Shown here one piece after another: positions 1-8,781 of a DNA stretch of 22,500 nt. The DNA is from Chrysomallon squamiferum (taxonomy: Eukaryota; Mollusca; Gastropoda; Neomphalida; Peltospiridae). The first letter of the stretch is position 1; every line of letters begins with the position of its first letter. The notes beneath the pieces were generated by a model. That model saw nothing but the letters and a program-made list of their open reading frames with translations, was not told where the DNA came from and ran no database searches. The DNA is taken from contig CM022677.1 of NCBI GenBank assembly GCA_012295275.1, positions 20,504,041 through 20,526,540 on the forward strand, given 5' to 3'. The translations under genes and the position numbers were made by a program.

Positions 1-7
1 CACTGAT
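1..7 (-). CDS. Gene A, possible first bases of the next EGF-like exon (partial, runs off the window)
   Basis: The leftmost 76-bp unit has its acceptor AG at 8-9 on the minus strand, so the seven bases beyond it would be the start of an exon continuing past the left edge. As in the other units it would begin in phase 1, joining the last G of the EGF exon at 824-916. Whether this is the complete EGF exon or one more truncated copy cannot be told from the window. Confidence 0.35.
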
Positions 8-305
8 CTGAAAGAAAGACATGTACATTTAGTACATTTGTCACCTCTGATACCTCCATTTCTACAATACACCATGCACTGATCTGAAAGAAAGACATGT
101 ACATTTAGTACATTTGTCACCTCGGATACCTCCATTTCTACAATACACGATGCACTGATCTGAAAGAAAGACATGTACATTTAGTACATTTGTCATCTCT
201 GACACCTCCATTTCTACAATACACCATGCACTGATCTAAAAGAAAGACACGTATATTTTATACATTTGTCATCATTAATACCTCCGTTTCTATGACAAAA
301 CCAGA
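1..305 (-). repeat. 76-bp tandem array built from an EGF-exon head plus its splice acceptor (about 4 copies)
   Basis: Units start at 1, 77, 153 and 229, exactly 76 bp apart; the rightmost is the most diverged and a weak fifth trace runs to about 305. Read on the minus strand, each unit ends in a good 3' splice site (TCTTTCTTTCAG), followed by an open stretch coding a partial EGF-like module with the pattern C-x3-C-x9-C-x2-C-x-C (starting QCMVYCRNGG). This resembles the EGF exon at 824-916, but the closing G-W-x-G-x-x-C part is missing, because the unit runs straight into the next acceptor. Acceptor AGs lie at 8-9, 84-85, 160-161 and 236-237. The array appears to be a partial exon duplication upstream of a further EGF exon of gene A lying off the left edge. 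Confidence 0.75.
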
Positions 306-823
306 TATTGATCTGGAAAAACAAGATTAGCATTATACATAGGTACACACATATAAAGAAAAACAATATTAGAAAGCAAACGTGTTTAGCAGTTAAGCAC
401 AAATAGAAATTATACACAAAACAAATACAAACAAAGTGAAAACCGAATAAAGAAATTAGTTTGCATAATAGTTTCTCTGATAAAACATTAACGTTTTCGT
501 TATAAATGTTTTTTCAAAGTATGTATACGAGAATATCTATATATCTATCTACCTATTTATATATATATCTGTCTATCTGTCTCTGTCTATCGTTATATCT
601 ATCTCTCTGTCTTTTTGTCTGTCTATCGTTATATCTATCTGTCTTTTTGTCTGTCTGTCTATATATATCTCTATGTGTGTTTGTGTGTGTGTCTAAAATA
701 TGCATTAATAAAAATATAACAAGTCTGATATATCAATCTATCTATCTGTATGTATTATTTATGAATCTCTCTGTGTGTGTGTGTGTGTTAGTTTAATATT
801 AATAAATAAATATAAAACCTTAC
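306..823. other. Intron of gene A with simple repeats
   Basis: This stretch lies between the EGF-like exon and the 76-bp array. From about 531 to 790 it holds imperfect TATC, TCTG and TGTG runs. These give small Leu/Ser/Tyr-rich open frames that are repeat artefacts. I see no further exon in it. Confidence 0.6.
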
Positions 824-916
824 CACACCCGTTTCCTCTCCACCCGTCTCGACACAAACACCCCGTGCACGATGCAGACATCTGACCGTGTTCACATTTG
901 ATTCCACACTTGTTAT
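824..916 (-). CDS. Gene A, EGF-like domain exon
   Basis: A 93-bp (31-codon) exon, symmetric in phase 1. The acceptor is GACTGCAG (AG at 917-918) and the donor is G|GTAAGG (GT at 822-823). It encodes a single EGF-like module with six cysteines spaced C-x3-C-x8-C-x2-C-x-C-x8-C, and it closes with the EGF hallmark C-x-C followed by R-D-G-W-x-G-x-G-C. Spliced to the upstream TSP1-4 exon, the joined codon stays open and the first cysteine follows Y-N-K. EGF modules after TSP1 repeats are common in extracellular matrix and receptor ectodomains. The exon is too short to be found by ORF length; the case rests on cysteine spacing, two good splice sites and matching phase. Confidence 0.8.
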
Positions 917-1274
917 CTGCAGTCACAACGTTTAATTTCAGTTAAAGACTCCCTGTGTTATAAATGTCTTAAATCGTTTATAGCAGAGTACAGACAGTAG
1001 AGTAACAATTTTATTAAACATCTGAGTTTCGCCATGTACGATATGACGTCATTATACAGCGTCATGATTTTAATCAGTTAATACATTCACTTGCATACTT
1101 CATTATTATTTAAGCTTCGAATAACACGATACAAATAAATAAATAAATAAATAAATAAATAACAACAACAATAATAATAAAATAAAATAAACACATTAAA
1201 ATATATAAATCAAACATGTATAAAATAAAACAAACATACAAACAAGCAAGCGAACAAATAATTAAATAAAAACA

Positions 1275-1313
<39 letters not shown>

Positions 1314-1597
1314 ACCTAAATGAAATATATGGCAGTAATTAAAATAGCATTGCCTAGTGCTGAATGTCAATAATTAAAATTTAATTTAACACTTCAACAT
1401 CTATCGTTATAAGAATATGAATAAATAAGAGAGAACAATTTTTTTTTTTAGCTTTTTATATAATTAAAATTGTTATTTCACACAGTGTCAAAAACCGAAC
1501 ATTACAATTGCTAACTTTGTCTGCAGAGTAAGTTCGTAATATAAATATGGTTACAGTACTAACAACAACAACAACAACAACAACAGCAAAAACATAC
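917..1597. other. Intron of gene A with (AAAT)n and (AAC)n repeats
   Basis: This is the intron between TSP1-4 and the EGF exon. It holds AAAT-type tetranucleotide runs near 1132-1162 and 1274-1313 and an AAC run at about 1561-1586, just inside the donor of the TSP1-4 exon. Poly-Ile/Leu/Tyr open frames here come from the microsatellites. I see no other gene. Confidence 0.6.
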
Positions 1598-1786
1598 ATT
1601 TCCCGCCTCCGCAGTTGCCGTCTTGACACGATTCTCGTGTTGTCTTTATCGTGGTCGACGGGATACACTTGAGAACTTTTTTGAACGGCTCGTGCGGAAC
1701 GCCGCAGTAGCGGAAGAAAATACGATTTCTGTTACAGGAAATGTCGCAGATTGTAGACGAGTATTCTTCCCACGGAGACCAGAAAC
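1598..1786 (-). CDS. Gene A, TSP1 domain 4 exon
   Basis: A 189-bp (63-codon) exon, phase 1 at both ends, with acceptor GATGCAG (AG at 1787-1788) and donor AAAT|GTATGT (GT at 1596-1597). It encodes a thrombospondin type-1 repeat: W-x-x-W (FWSPWEEY) near the start, then C-x3-C (CDISC), a middle cysteine pair, and the closing C-x4-C (CQDGNC). TSP1 repeats are extracellular modules that bind glycosaminoglycans and protein ligands, with C-mannosylation possible on W-x-x-W. This domain lacks the usual glycine after the second cysteine. The splice acceptor touches the first unit of the 33-bp minisatellite filling the upstream intron. A long open frame read in another frame crosses this exon and should not be used. 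Confidence 0.82.
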
Positions 1787-1788
1787 CT

Positions 1789-4690
1789 GCATCATTAGCA
1801 CCGTTATCATGTTATCTAGATTAAACATTAGCACCGTTATCATGTTATCTAGTTCAAACATTAGCACCGTTATCCTGTTATCTAGTTCAAACATTAGCAC
1901 CGTTATCCCGTTATCTAGATTAAACATTAGCACCGTTATCATGTTATCTAGCTCAAACATTAACACCGTTATCATGTTATCTAGCTCAAACACTAGCACC
2001 GTTATCCTGTTATCTAGGTTAAACATTAACACCGTTATCCTGTTATCTAGTTCAAACATTAGCACCGTTATCATGTTATCTAGTTCAAACATTAGCACCG
2101 TTATCATGTCATCTAGTTCAAACATTAGTACCGTTATCATGTCATCTAGTTCAAACATTAGCACCGTTATCATGTTATCTAGTTCAAACATTAGCACCGT
2201 TATCATGTCATCTAGTTCAAACATTAGCACCGTTATCATGTCATCTAGTTCAAACATTAGCACCGTTATCATGTTATCTAGTTCAAACATTAGCACCGTT
2301 ATCATGTTATCTAGATTAAACATTAGCGCCGTTATCATGTTATGTAGATCAAACATTAGTACCGTTATCATGTTATCTAGATGAAACATTAGCACCGTTA
2401 TCATGTTATCTAGCTCAAACATTAGCACCGTTATCATGTTATGTACATTAAACATTAGCACCGTTATCATGTTATCTAGATGAAACATTATGACCGTTAT
2501 CATGTTATCTAGTTCAAACATTAGCACCGTTATCATGTTATCTAGATTAAACATTAGCACCGTTATCATGTTATGTAGATTAAACATTAGCACCGTTATC
2601 ATGTTATCTAGTTCAAACCTTAGCACCGTTATCATGTTATCTAGTTCTAACATTAGCACCGTTATCATGTTATCTAGATTAAGCATTAGCGCCGTTATCA
2701 TGTTATGTAGATTAAACATTAGCACCGTTATCATGTTATCTAGCTCAAACATTAGCATCGTTATCATGTTATCTAGGTTAAACATTAACACCGTTATCAT
2801 GTTGTGTAGATCAAACATTAGTACCGTTATCATGTTATCTAGATTAAACATCAGCACTGTTATCATGTTATCTAGCTCAAACATTAGCACCGTTATCATG
2901 TTATGTACATTAAACATTAGCACCGTTATCATGTTATGTAGATTAAACATTATGACCGTTATCATGTTATCTAGTTCAAACATTAGCACCGTTATCATGT
3001 TATCTAGATTAAACATTAGCACCGTTATCATGTTATGTAGATTAAACATTAGCACCGTTATCATGTTATCTAGTTCAAACCTTAGCACCGTTATCATGTT
3101 ATCTAGTTCTAACATTAGCACCGTTATCATGTTATCTAGATTAAGCATTAGCGCCGTTATCATGTTATGTAGATTAAACATTAGCACCGTTATCATGTTA
3201 TCTAGTTCTAACATTAGCACCGTTATCATGTTATCTAGATTAAGCATTAGCGCCGTTATCATGTTATGTAGATTAAACATTAGCACCGTTATCATGTTAT
3301 CTAGCTCAAACATTAGCATCGTTATCATGTTATCTAGGTTAAACATTAACACCGTTATCATGTTGTGTAGATCAAACATTAGTACCGTTATCATGTTATC
3401 TAGATTAAACATCAGCACCGTTATCATGTTATCTAGCTCAAACATTAGCACCGTTATCATGTTATTTACATTAAACATTAGCACCGTTATCATGTTATGT
3501 AGATTAAACATTATGACCGTTATCATGTTATCTAGTTCAAACATTAGCACCGTTATCATGTTATCTAGATTAAACATTAGCACCGTTATCATGTTATGTA
3601 GATTAAACATTAGCACCGTTATCATGTTATCTAGTTCAAACCTTAGCACCGTTATCATGTTATCTAGTTCTAACATTAGCACCGTTATCATGTTATCTAG
3701 ATTAAGCATTAGCGCCGTTATCATGTTATGTAGATTAAACATTAGCACCGTTATCATGTTATCTAGTTCTAACATTAGCACCGTTATCATGTTATCTAGA
3801 TTAAGCATTAGCGCCGTTATCATGTTATGTAGATTAAACATTAGCACCGTTATCATGTTATCTAGCTCAAACATTAGCATCGTTATCATGTTATCTAGGT
3901 TAAACATTAACACCGTTATCATGTTGTGTAGATCAAACATTAGTACCGTTATCATGTTATCTAGATTAAACATCAGCACCGTTATCATGTTATCTAGATT
4001 AAACATCAGCACCGTTATCATGTTATCTAGCTTAAACATCAGCACCGTTATCGTGTTATCTAGGTTAAACATTGGCACCGTTATCATGATATCTAGATTA
4101 AACATTAGCACCGTTATCATGTTATCTAGATTAAACATTAGCACCGTTATCATGTTATGTAGATTAAACATTAGCACCGTTATCATGTTATCTAGTTCAA
4201 ACCTAAGCACCGTTATCATGTTATCTAGTTCTAACATTAGCACCGTTATCATGTTATCTAGATTAAGCATTAGCGCCGTTATCATGTTATGTAGATTAAA
4301 CATTAGCACCGTTATCATGTTATCTAGCTCAAACATTAGCATCGTTATCATGTTATCTAGGTTAAACATTAACACCGTTATCATGTTGTGTAGATCAAAC
4401 ATTAGTACCGTTATCATGTTATCTAGATTAAACATTAGCACCGTTATCATGTTATCTAGCTCAAACATTAGCACCGTTATCATGTCATTTAGTTCAAACA
4501 TTAGCACCGTTATCATGTTATGTAGATTAAACATTGGCACCGTTATCGTGTTATCTAGATTAAACATTGGCACCGTTATCGTGTTATCTAGATTAAACAT
4601 TAGCACCATTATCATGTTATCCAGCTTACTCATTATTTCCATTATCACCATGTTATATAACATAACAATTATTACCATGTATAATATACA
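1789..4690. repeat. 33-bp minisatellite, about 86 units, with higher-order structure, filling an intron
   Basis: The unit reads, on the plus strand, ATTAGCACCGTTATCATG and then TTATCTAG, ending in a variable 6-7 bases (such as TTCAAAC or ATTAAAC). Good copies run from 1789 to about 4620; a decayed edge reaches about 4690. Because 33 is a multiple of 3 and the unit has no stops in two frames, long open frames run through it on both strands. Marker variants recur at 2491, 2953 and 3514 (462 and 561 bp apart) and at 2619, 3081, 3642 and 4203 (462, 561, 561 bp), so blocks of 14 or 17 units were duplicated. The 17-unit form has a 3-unit (99-bp) insertion. It fills nearly all of the 2942-bp intron between gene A exons TSP1-3 and TSP1-4. 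Confidence 0.95.
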
Positions 4691-4728
4691 CAAAGATTAG
4701 CGCACGCGTACTGGAGTTATTTGCTTAC

Positions 4729-4896
4729 CAGTCATGTCTGGAGGACACTGGTTTCCTGTGCATTGTTCCCTTTTGGTTTTTGTCGCATCGCCGTCGCAGG
4801 AACCTGGACCGAGACACTTTCTTTCAAACGTGATTTCTTTTTCACACACGGGCAAGCACACCGTGGTCTTCGATATTTGCCAGATAGCCCATCTTC
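4729..4896 (-). CDS. Gene A, TSP1 domain 3 exon
   Basis: A 168-bp (56-codon) exon, phase 1 to phase 1, with acceptor TTTTCGCAG (AG at 4897-4898) and donor ACTG|GTAAGC (GT at 4727-4728). It codes a TSP1 module: W-x-x-W (GRWAIWQ), C-x3-C (CLPVC), a middle C-x5-C, and C-x4-C (CTGNQC) close to the end. It is rather short for a TSP1 domain and lacks the C-x-x-S/T-C-G motif. Its first 26 bases and the upstream acceptor are duplicated 87 bp further upstream (4958-5027). That copy gives an alternative 3' splice site which would keep the frame. The downstream intron is the 33-bp minisatellite. Confidence 0.85.
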
Positions 4897-5027
4897 CTGC
4901 GAAAACATGTAAAACAGATGCAAAGCGTAGACACGTATTAAAATATATATATATATTCGATATTTGCCAGATAGCCCATCTTCCTGCAAAAATATGTAAA
5001 ACAGATGCAAAGCGTAGACACGTATTA
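4871..5027 (-). repeat. Tandem duplication (period 87 bp) of splice acceptor plus exon head of TSP1-3
   Basis: A 70-bp block at 4871-4940 is repeated almost unchanged at 4958-5027, separated by an AT dinucleotide run. On the minus strand each block holds intron, an acceptor (CGCAG or TGCAG) and the first 26 bases of the TSP1-3 exon, through the W-x-x-W codons. The upstream copy has no rest of the domain. Since 87 is a multiple of 3 and the stretch between the two acceptors is open, use of the upstream site would add 29 residues in frame. Confidence 0.85.
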
Positions 5028-5029
5028 AT

Positions 5030-5060
<31 letters not shown>

Positions 5061-5815
5061 AACATCAATAAAAGTATATAAAGATGAATATAAATTTGTA
5101 CACCGAAGGTCTGCCTCTGACGATTTCGAATCAGTGATCTGCTAAAATTGTTTACACGTCCATGTTTTATGTATCTCATCATTGACTGTGATATCATTCT
5201 GTCACCAAAGATTTGAATTCCTCCGTTTTAGTGTTTCATTACTGAGGCTCAGCAACTGATCGAATATGTAACGAACTGATAGCTGGAACTTTTTTTTAAA
5301 AGACTACTTGAAATACCTTTGAAGCAAACTTGTCCACCACGAACTCAGAAACATTACGACTACGGAAAAATGGCGATGCTGAGATATTTTTAAGAGGTGC
5401 TTTTGATATTAATTAAGACTAGTTGACAAGACGGAAATAAAAATAAGATAAATAAACAAAATAAGATTATATATTTGCAAAATGTATAACATTAACATGA
5501 GTGTTTTGTATCACCCAATCACTTTTAGTGTTGTTATTACTTAGTATGTTTAATCGAGGCAATGGAATAATCAGAAGTGTAATCGAAGAAGCAGACTTAG
5601 AGAAAAATCCATGTCTTGATACTGCAATAGGGGATAAGAGCTAAGATAACACTGTATGCATGGGTGTGTGTGTGTGTGTGTGTTTGTTTGTTTGTTTGTG
5701 TGTGTGTGTGTGTTTGTTTGTTTGTGTGTGTGTGTGTGTGTGTTTGTGCGTGTGTTTGTTACAGTCAATATCTGAAACTAGTCATTTTGTCTAATGTCTT
5801 AAAGGTTTAGACATT
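5028..5815. other. Intron of gene A with AT and TG/TTTG microsatellites
   Basis: The stretch holds an AT run (about 5038-5060) and a TG/TTTG run (about 5664-5760). The Thr/His-rich open frame over the latter is an artefact. The part at 5230-5560 has no domain or exon I can support. Confidence 0.55.
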
Positions 5816-5930
5816 TAGTACCATGCCCAGGACCGACAGGTGTTTGTCCTAATGACTAACATTTCCCAGGAATTAGGCCAAACGACTGAACCAGACCTCT
5901 AGTCATGAGGCACAATGACTGAATGCAAAA
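5790..5930 (+). repeat. Left arm of an inverted repeat flanking the transposon remnants
   Basis: The core at about 5826-5879, including the shared segments ACATTTCC and AGGAATTAGGCC, is found as its reverse complement at about 8141-8194. Weaker similarity extends outward on both sides. The arms could be terminal inverted repeats of a decayed DNA transposon, or two copies of one short dispersed element inserted in opposite directions. They are too diverged to fix exact ends by eye. Confidence 0.55.
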
Positions 5931-5944
5931 AGAATTACTTACAA

Positions 5945-7240
5945 GTACACGAAAACATTTATTTCGAAACACACCACAAGAAGTGTTCTTTTTATTACAG
6001 CAGATCAAACTTGAGTGATATCTTGAATTGCACAAAACATTGTTCTTGAAAGATTTACATTTTGTTTGACACCTCTTTGTCCCCCCCCCATATTTGCATT
6101 TCACAAATCCGTGTACTCCTGCGGGTGACTCATTTGACACTGCATTGTGTATTCTCTGTTCACATCATCTAACGATAGCAGTCTATGTGGACACATTTCA
6201 AACTGGTTCCTGGTATACTTGCCTTTTGAGAATTCCGGATGGGCATACTAGGATATACTGTCCACCGTCATCAACATCTACAATCACTCCCAGCAGGTTC
6301 CTGGGGTCACCACGGCCCCTGACTACGCCTGGGACAGGCACTGCCACGTTGTCTCCTTCATCTCCGGCGGTCAGACAACACGACTGTGTTTGTGTGTAGT
6401 TGAGCAACTCGAGCTTGGCTGTGATGGACAATGTCGGCACAGGAACTACGTTCAGCGGCGACAGGTCGTCCTCTGAGGTTGGCGGTAACTGGTCACACTC
6501 GGCGTTGGGCGGTAACTGGTCAAGCTCGGAATTGGCGGACAAAGCAGACAACACCTGTAACCTCGGATCCGTCGTCACTCTGCTAGAAATGGGGAGCTCC
6601 AAATATCAGGAAGATATCCATCAGCTGATAGGCTTCAAAGTAAGAGTCCTGAGAATACAGAACTCGGTCATATGGTCCTTGTAAACAATGATTTTTTTGA
6701 TTTTTTTTCCACCGGGTAAAGAATGCATGTCTTACAAGATCCACTTGGTCACGTGACAAAAACTCCTTGGTCAGAATAAGTTGGACCACGACTCCTTTGA
6801 CTGTCGACCTCTTGCGTTTCTGTTGACAGTCCATGCATTGCGACTTGAACAGTTCGATAGCTTCACGTGTATTTTACTTCTTGGATTGTTCTTTCAGCAT
6901 CCGATGTCGTCCACCGTGGCCTGTTGAGATGTGTGCTCGCTTGATGACGTCAAAAGTTTCTTCAATGGAAACGTAGTGTCTTCATCTGTTTGGCGCTTCT
7001 TGGTCAGTTTCTGCACGTCTCCTCACTGAAGAATTTCAGACGTGCACATGAGGTAGTAAGTACTCCTGGTGGGTTTTTATCCTGCGGTCAACAGAGGTGT
7101 TCTTTAGCTGGTCCATAATCAAGAACTACTCTTCCTTTGGAATGTTCACTCTCTTGCGCACTTTATATTTTTTTAAACAGTTCTCTCTTAAAGCGATAGT
7201 CTACAGGAACCTCCATGGTGGACACATAAATGATCTGAAT
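5945..7240 (-). pseudogene. Decayed Ginger/KRBA2-like integrase-type transposase
   Basis: Read leftwards in several frames, this shows parts of a retroviral-type integrase of the Ginger/KRBA2 kind. Near 6950-6840 are broken pieces resembling the H-C zinc-binding region (H-I-S-T-G-H-G-G, frame-shifted), leading to C-x-x-C-Q-Q-K-R-K-R at about 6835. Next comes V-x-L-I-L-T-K-E-F with Q-V-D-L, the first catalytic-core Asp region (about 6780-6735), then D-I-F-L-I-F-G-A-P-H-F (about 6630-6595), an in-frame amber stop, and the second core motif S-D-D-G-S-E. After a gap follows G-R-G-D-P-R-N-L-L-G-V (about 6310-6280) and a Cys-rich CXC-like tail (about 6110-5960). Several frameshifts, a stop and internal loss show it is dead. 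It lies antisense to no gene, inside an intron of gene A. The family is recalled from knowledge, not searched. Confidence 0.7.
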
Positions 7241-7425
7241 ATGATCAGGATCTACTGTATTTTACACCACCTCTCAACACTTTGATGTAACAGTAACACT
7301 ATCACTAATCCCTACCATCTAATTGGTCTTTGATGTAAGAATAACACAACAAATACGACAATGCAGAGTGTAAATAATATGTCTTTAAATTATATTTCTC
7401 TATTATCACTGTTTAATACATATAG

Positions 7426-8028
7426 GGTTTCCAAAAAGCAGATGTCATTGAGAAAATTCACTTAGATTTTTGTAATAAATATTTTAAGTGTTAAAGGGTC
7501 AATCACAAATATTATGGTCTATTTTGAATTGGGTAGATTCCCATTAGTTTATGAGCGTACTTATCGAATGATTAAATATTGGTTAAAATTAGAATAAAAA
7601 ATTGTATTTTATATTATAGAAAATTAACTGGGTGACATTTAATAGGAAAACTTTATATGAATTGGGATTGGGATACATATGAATAGAGCAGGACCAGATT
7701 AATTAAAATCCCCCCAAATTATAACCAAGCAAGCCAGAATCTTTCAGTTGAGCTAAATACATCTGTGAAATGTGACAGTTTATATAAATACATCACAGAT
7801 GGTGTAACATTTCAGTTTTGTTTACTGAATAGTGAGAGAGCACAAATAATATGTATGTTACGTAACAGTGGTGAGATTGAAGGTGAGAGGGAAAATAAGA
7901 AACATTTTGATTTGTTAGTTATAATTTATGTGCCATATTATTTATATTGTCCAAAGGTTTAGTTTTTATTACTGACATTGTATATGAATAAGCTGTAAAG
8001 CTCACGATAATAAATAATTGAACTGAAT
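7426..8028 (+). mobile_element. 3' remnant of a non-LTR retrotransposon (LINE)
   Basis: Frame pieces on the plus strand match the region after the reverse transcriptase core in many invertebrate LINEs. They are D-V-I-E-K-I-H-L-D-F-C at about 7440-7475, then Y-F-E-L-G-R-F-P-L and R-M-I-K-Y-W-L-K-L at about 7520-7590, with frameshifts between them. They are followed by a 66-codon open end (7765-7962) and a short 3' part ending AATAATTGAACTGAA, typical of LINE tails. The 5' end is missing, as expected for target-primed integration. The clade (CR1/jockey-like or other) cannot be assigned. It lies inside the inverted-repeat bracket and opposite in direction to the transposase relic. Confidence 0.65.
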
Positions 8029-8084
8029 CACTAGTCCCTACAATGAACAGTTGTAAGCTAAGCATTAAACCCATTTGACTGATT

Positions 8085-8245
8085 GCCTCAATTGCTATCA
8101 GGCAGAATGTCGAACAGCACCAACCAAAATCCAGTTGTGAGGCCTAATTCCTGGAAATGTTGGCCATTAGGCCAAACGCATGATGGTCTTGAGCATTAGA
8201 CTAAATTCCTAAACGTTTCAGGGATTAGGCCAAATGACTGTTTGA
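8085..8245 (-). repeat. Right arm of the inverted repeat flanking the transposon remnants
   Basis: This is the reverse-complement partner of 5790-5930, with the core at about 8141-8194. It also holds two further partial copies of the motif around ATTAGGCCAAA (8168-8178 and 8224-8234), so the arm itself may contain internal repeats. Confidence 0.5.
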
Positions 8246-8259
8246 CATATTGATGTAAC

Positions 8260-8292
<33 letters not shown>

Positions 8293-8440
8293 TGTGTGTG
8301 TGTGTGTGCGTGCGTGTGTGTGTGTGGGTGTGTGTGTTTGTGTGCGCGCGCGCGTATGTACGTATGTATCTGTATGGCTGGGTGGGAGTCTCTGTAAACC
8401 TAAGTGAACGTGCATGCGTGTGCATTTATGCATGTATTTA
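8246..8440. repeat. TATG / TG / CG microsatellite
   Basis: A compound run of TATG, TG, TGCG and GCGC units lies just inside the donor of the gene A TSP1-2 exon. The Thr/His-rich open frames read from it on the minus strand are repeat artefacts or read-through past the exon donor. Confidence 0.85.
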
Positions 8441-8450
8441 TTAAACTTAC

Positions 8451-8669
8451 CTGTGAATGCTACTAGCTGCACGGCTGTTATTTTGTTACAGTTGCCTCCC
8501 GTGCACGCCTCCAGTCTCTTGTCATGATCTGTCTTTCCAGGACATTTTATCTCCTTTTTATTTCCTGGAAATGCGGGAACACAGTATCGTGTGTAGCGTA
8601 CTTCACGCATACAGTCCGGTCCACACGAGGTAGTTGATTCCCGTACCCACAGACTCCACAGTCCAGTAG
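8451..8669 (-). CDS. Gene A, TSP1 domain 2 exon
   Basis: A 219-bp (73-codon) exon, phase 1 at both ends, with acceptor CCTTTCAG (AG at 8670-8671) and donor ACAG|GTAAGT (GT at 8449-8450). It encodes a TSP1 repeat: W-x-x-W (GLWSLWVRE), C-x3-C (CGPDC), a middle pair C and C, and C-x4-C (CTGGNC). About 14 residues of linker follow the last cysteine. The start (TGLWS) and layout match the first TSP1 exon of gene B, so those two are likely the orthologous positions of the duplicated genes. Upstream in the intron lies an uninterrupted (TC)39 tract on the coding strand. Confidence 0.88.
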
Positions 8670-8697
8670 CTGAAAGGTTAGCAGTGAAAGATTAATT

Positions 8698-8700
<3 letters not shown>

Positions 8701-8778
<78 letters not shown>
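8701..8778 (-). repeat. (GA/TC)39 microsatellite upstream of the TSP1-2 acceptor
   Basis: A pure 78-bp dinucleotide run. On the coding (minus) strand it is an unbroken pyrimidine tract ending about 30 bases before the 3' splice site at 8670-8671. Its length is likely variable between individuals, and its position could affect splicing of the exon; this effect is inference. Confidence 0.95.

Positions 8779-8781
<3 letters not shown>

Noticed and set aside
1789-4620. Regular ~33-bp repeats suggestive of a CRISPR array
   Set aside because: The repeats are contiguous with no spacers, the units vary, and the window is eukaryotic with spliced genes.
1646-4693. A 1015-codon minus-strand open frame of 11-residue repeats
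   Set aside because: It is the 33-bp minisatellite read through. Its end crosses the TSP1-4 exon in a different frame from the one with W-x-x-W, the cysteines and good splice sites, so the real gene treats the array as intron.
2490-4700. A 736-codon plus-strand open frame of 11-residue repeats
   Set aside because: Same stop-free repeat unit on the other strand; no start context, no domain, and antisense to the intron of gene A.
5856-6140. Cysteine-rich open frame that looks like a defensin-type peptide with a signal-like start
   Set aside because: The cysteine spacing is off for beta-type defensins. The sequence fits the CXC-like tail of the adjacent broken transposase, which lies in the same direction and order.
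8218-8450. Thr/His-rich continuation of the TSP1-2 frame
   Set aside because: It lies past the GTAAGT donor at 8449-8450 and is encoded by a TG/TATG microsatellite.
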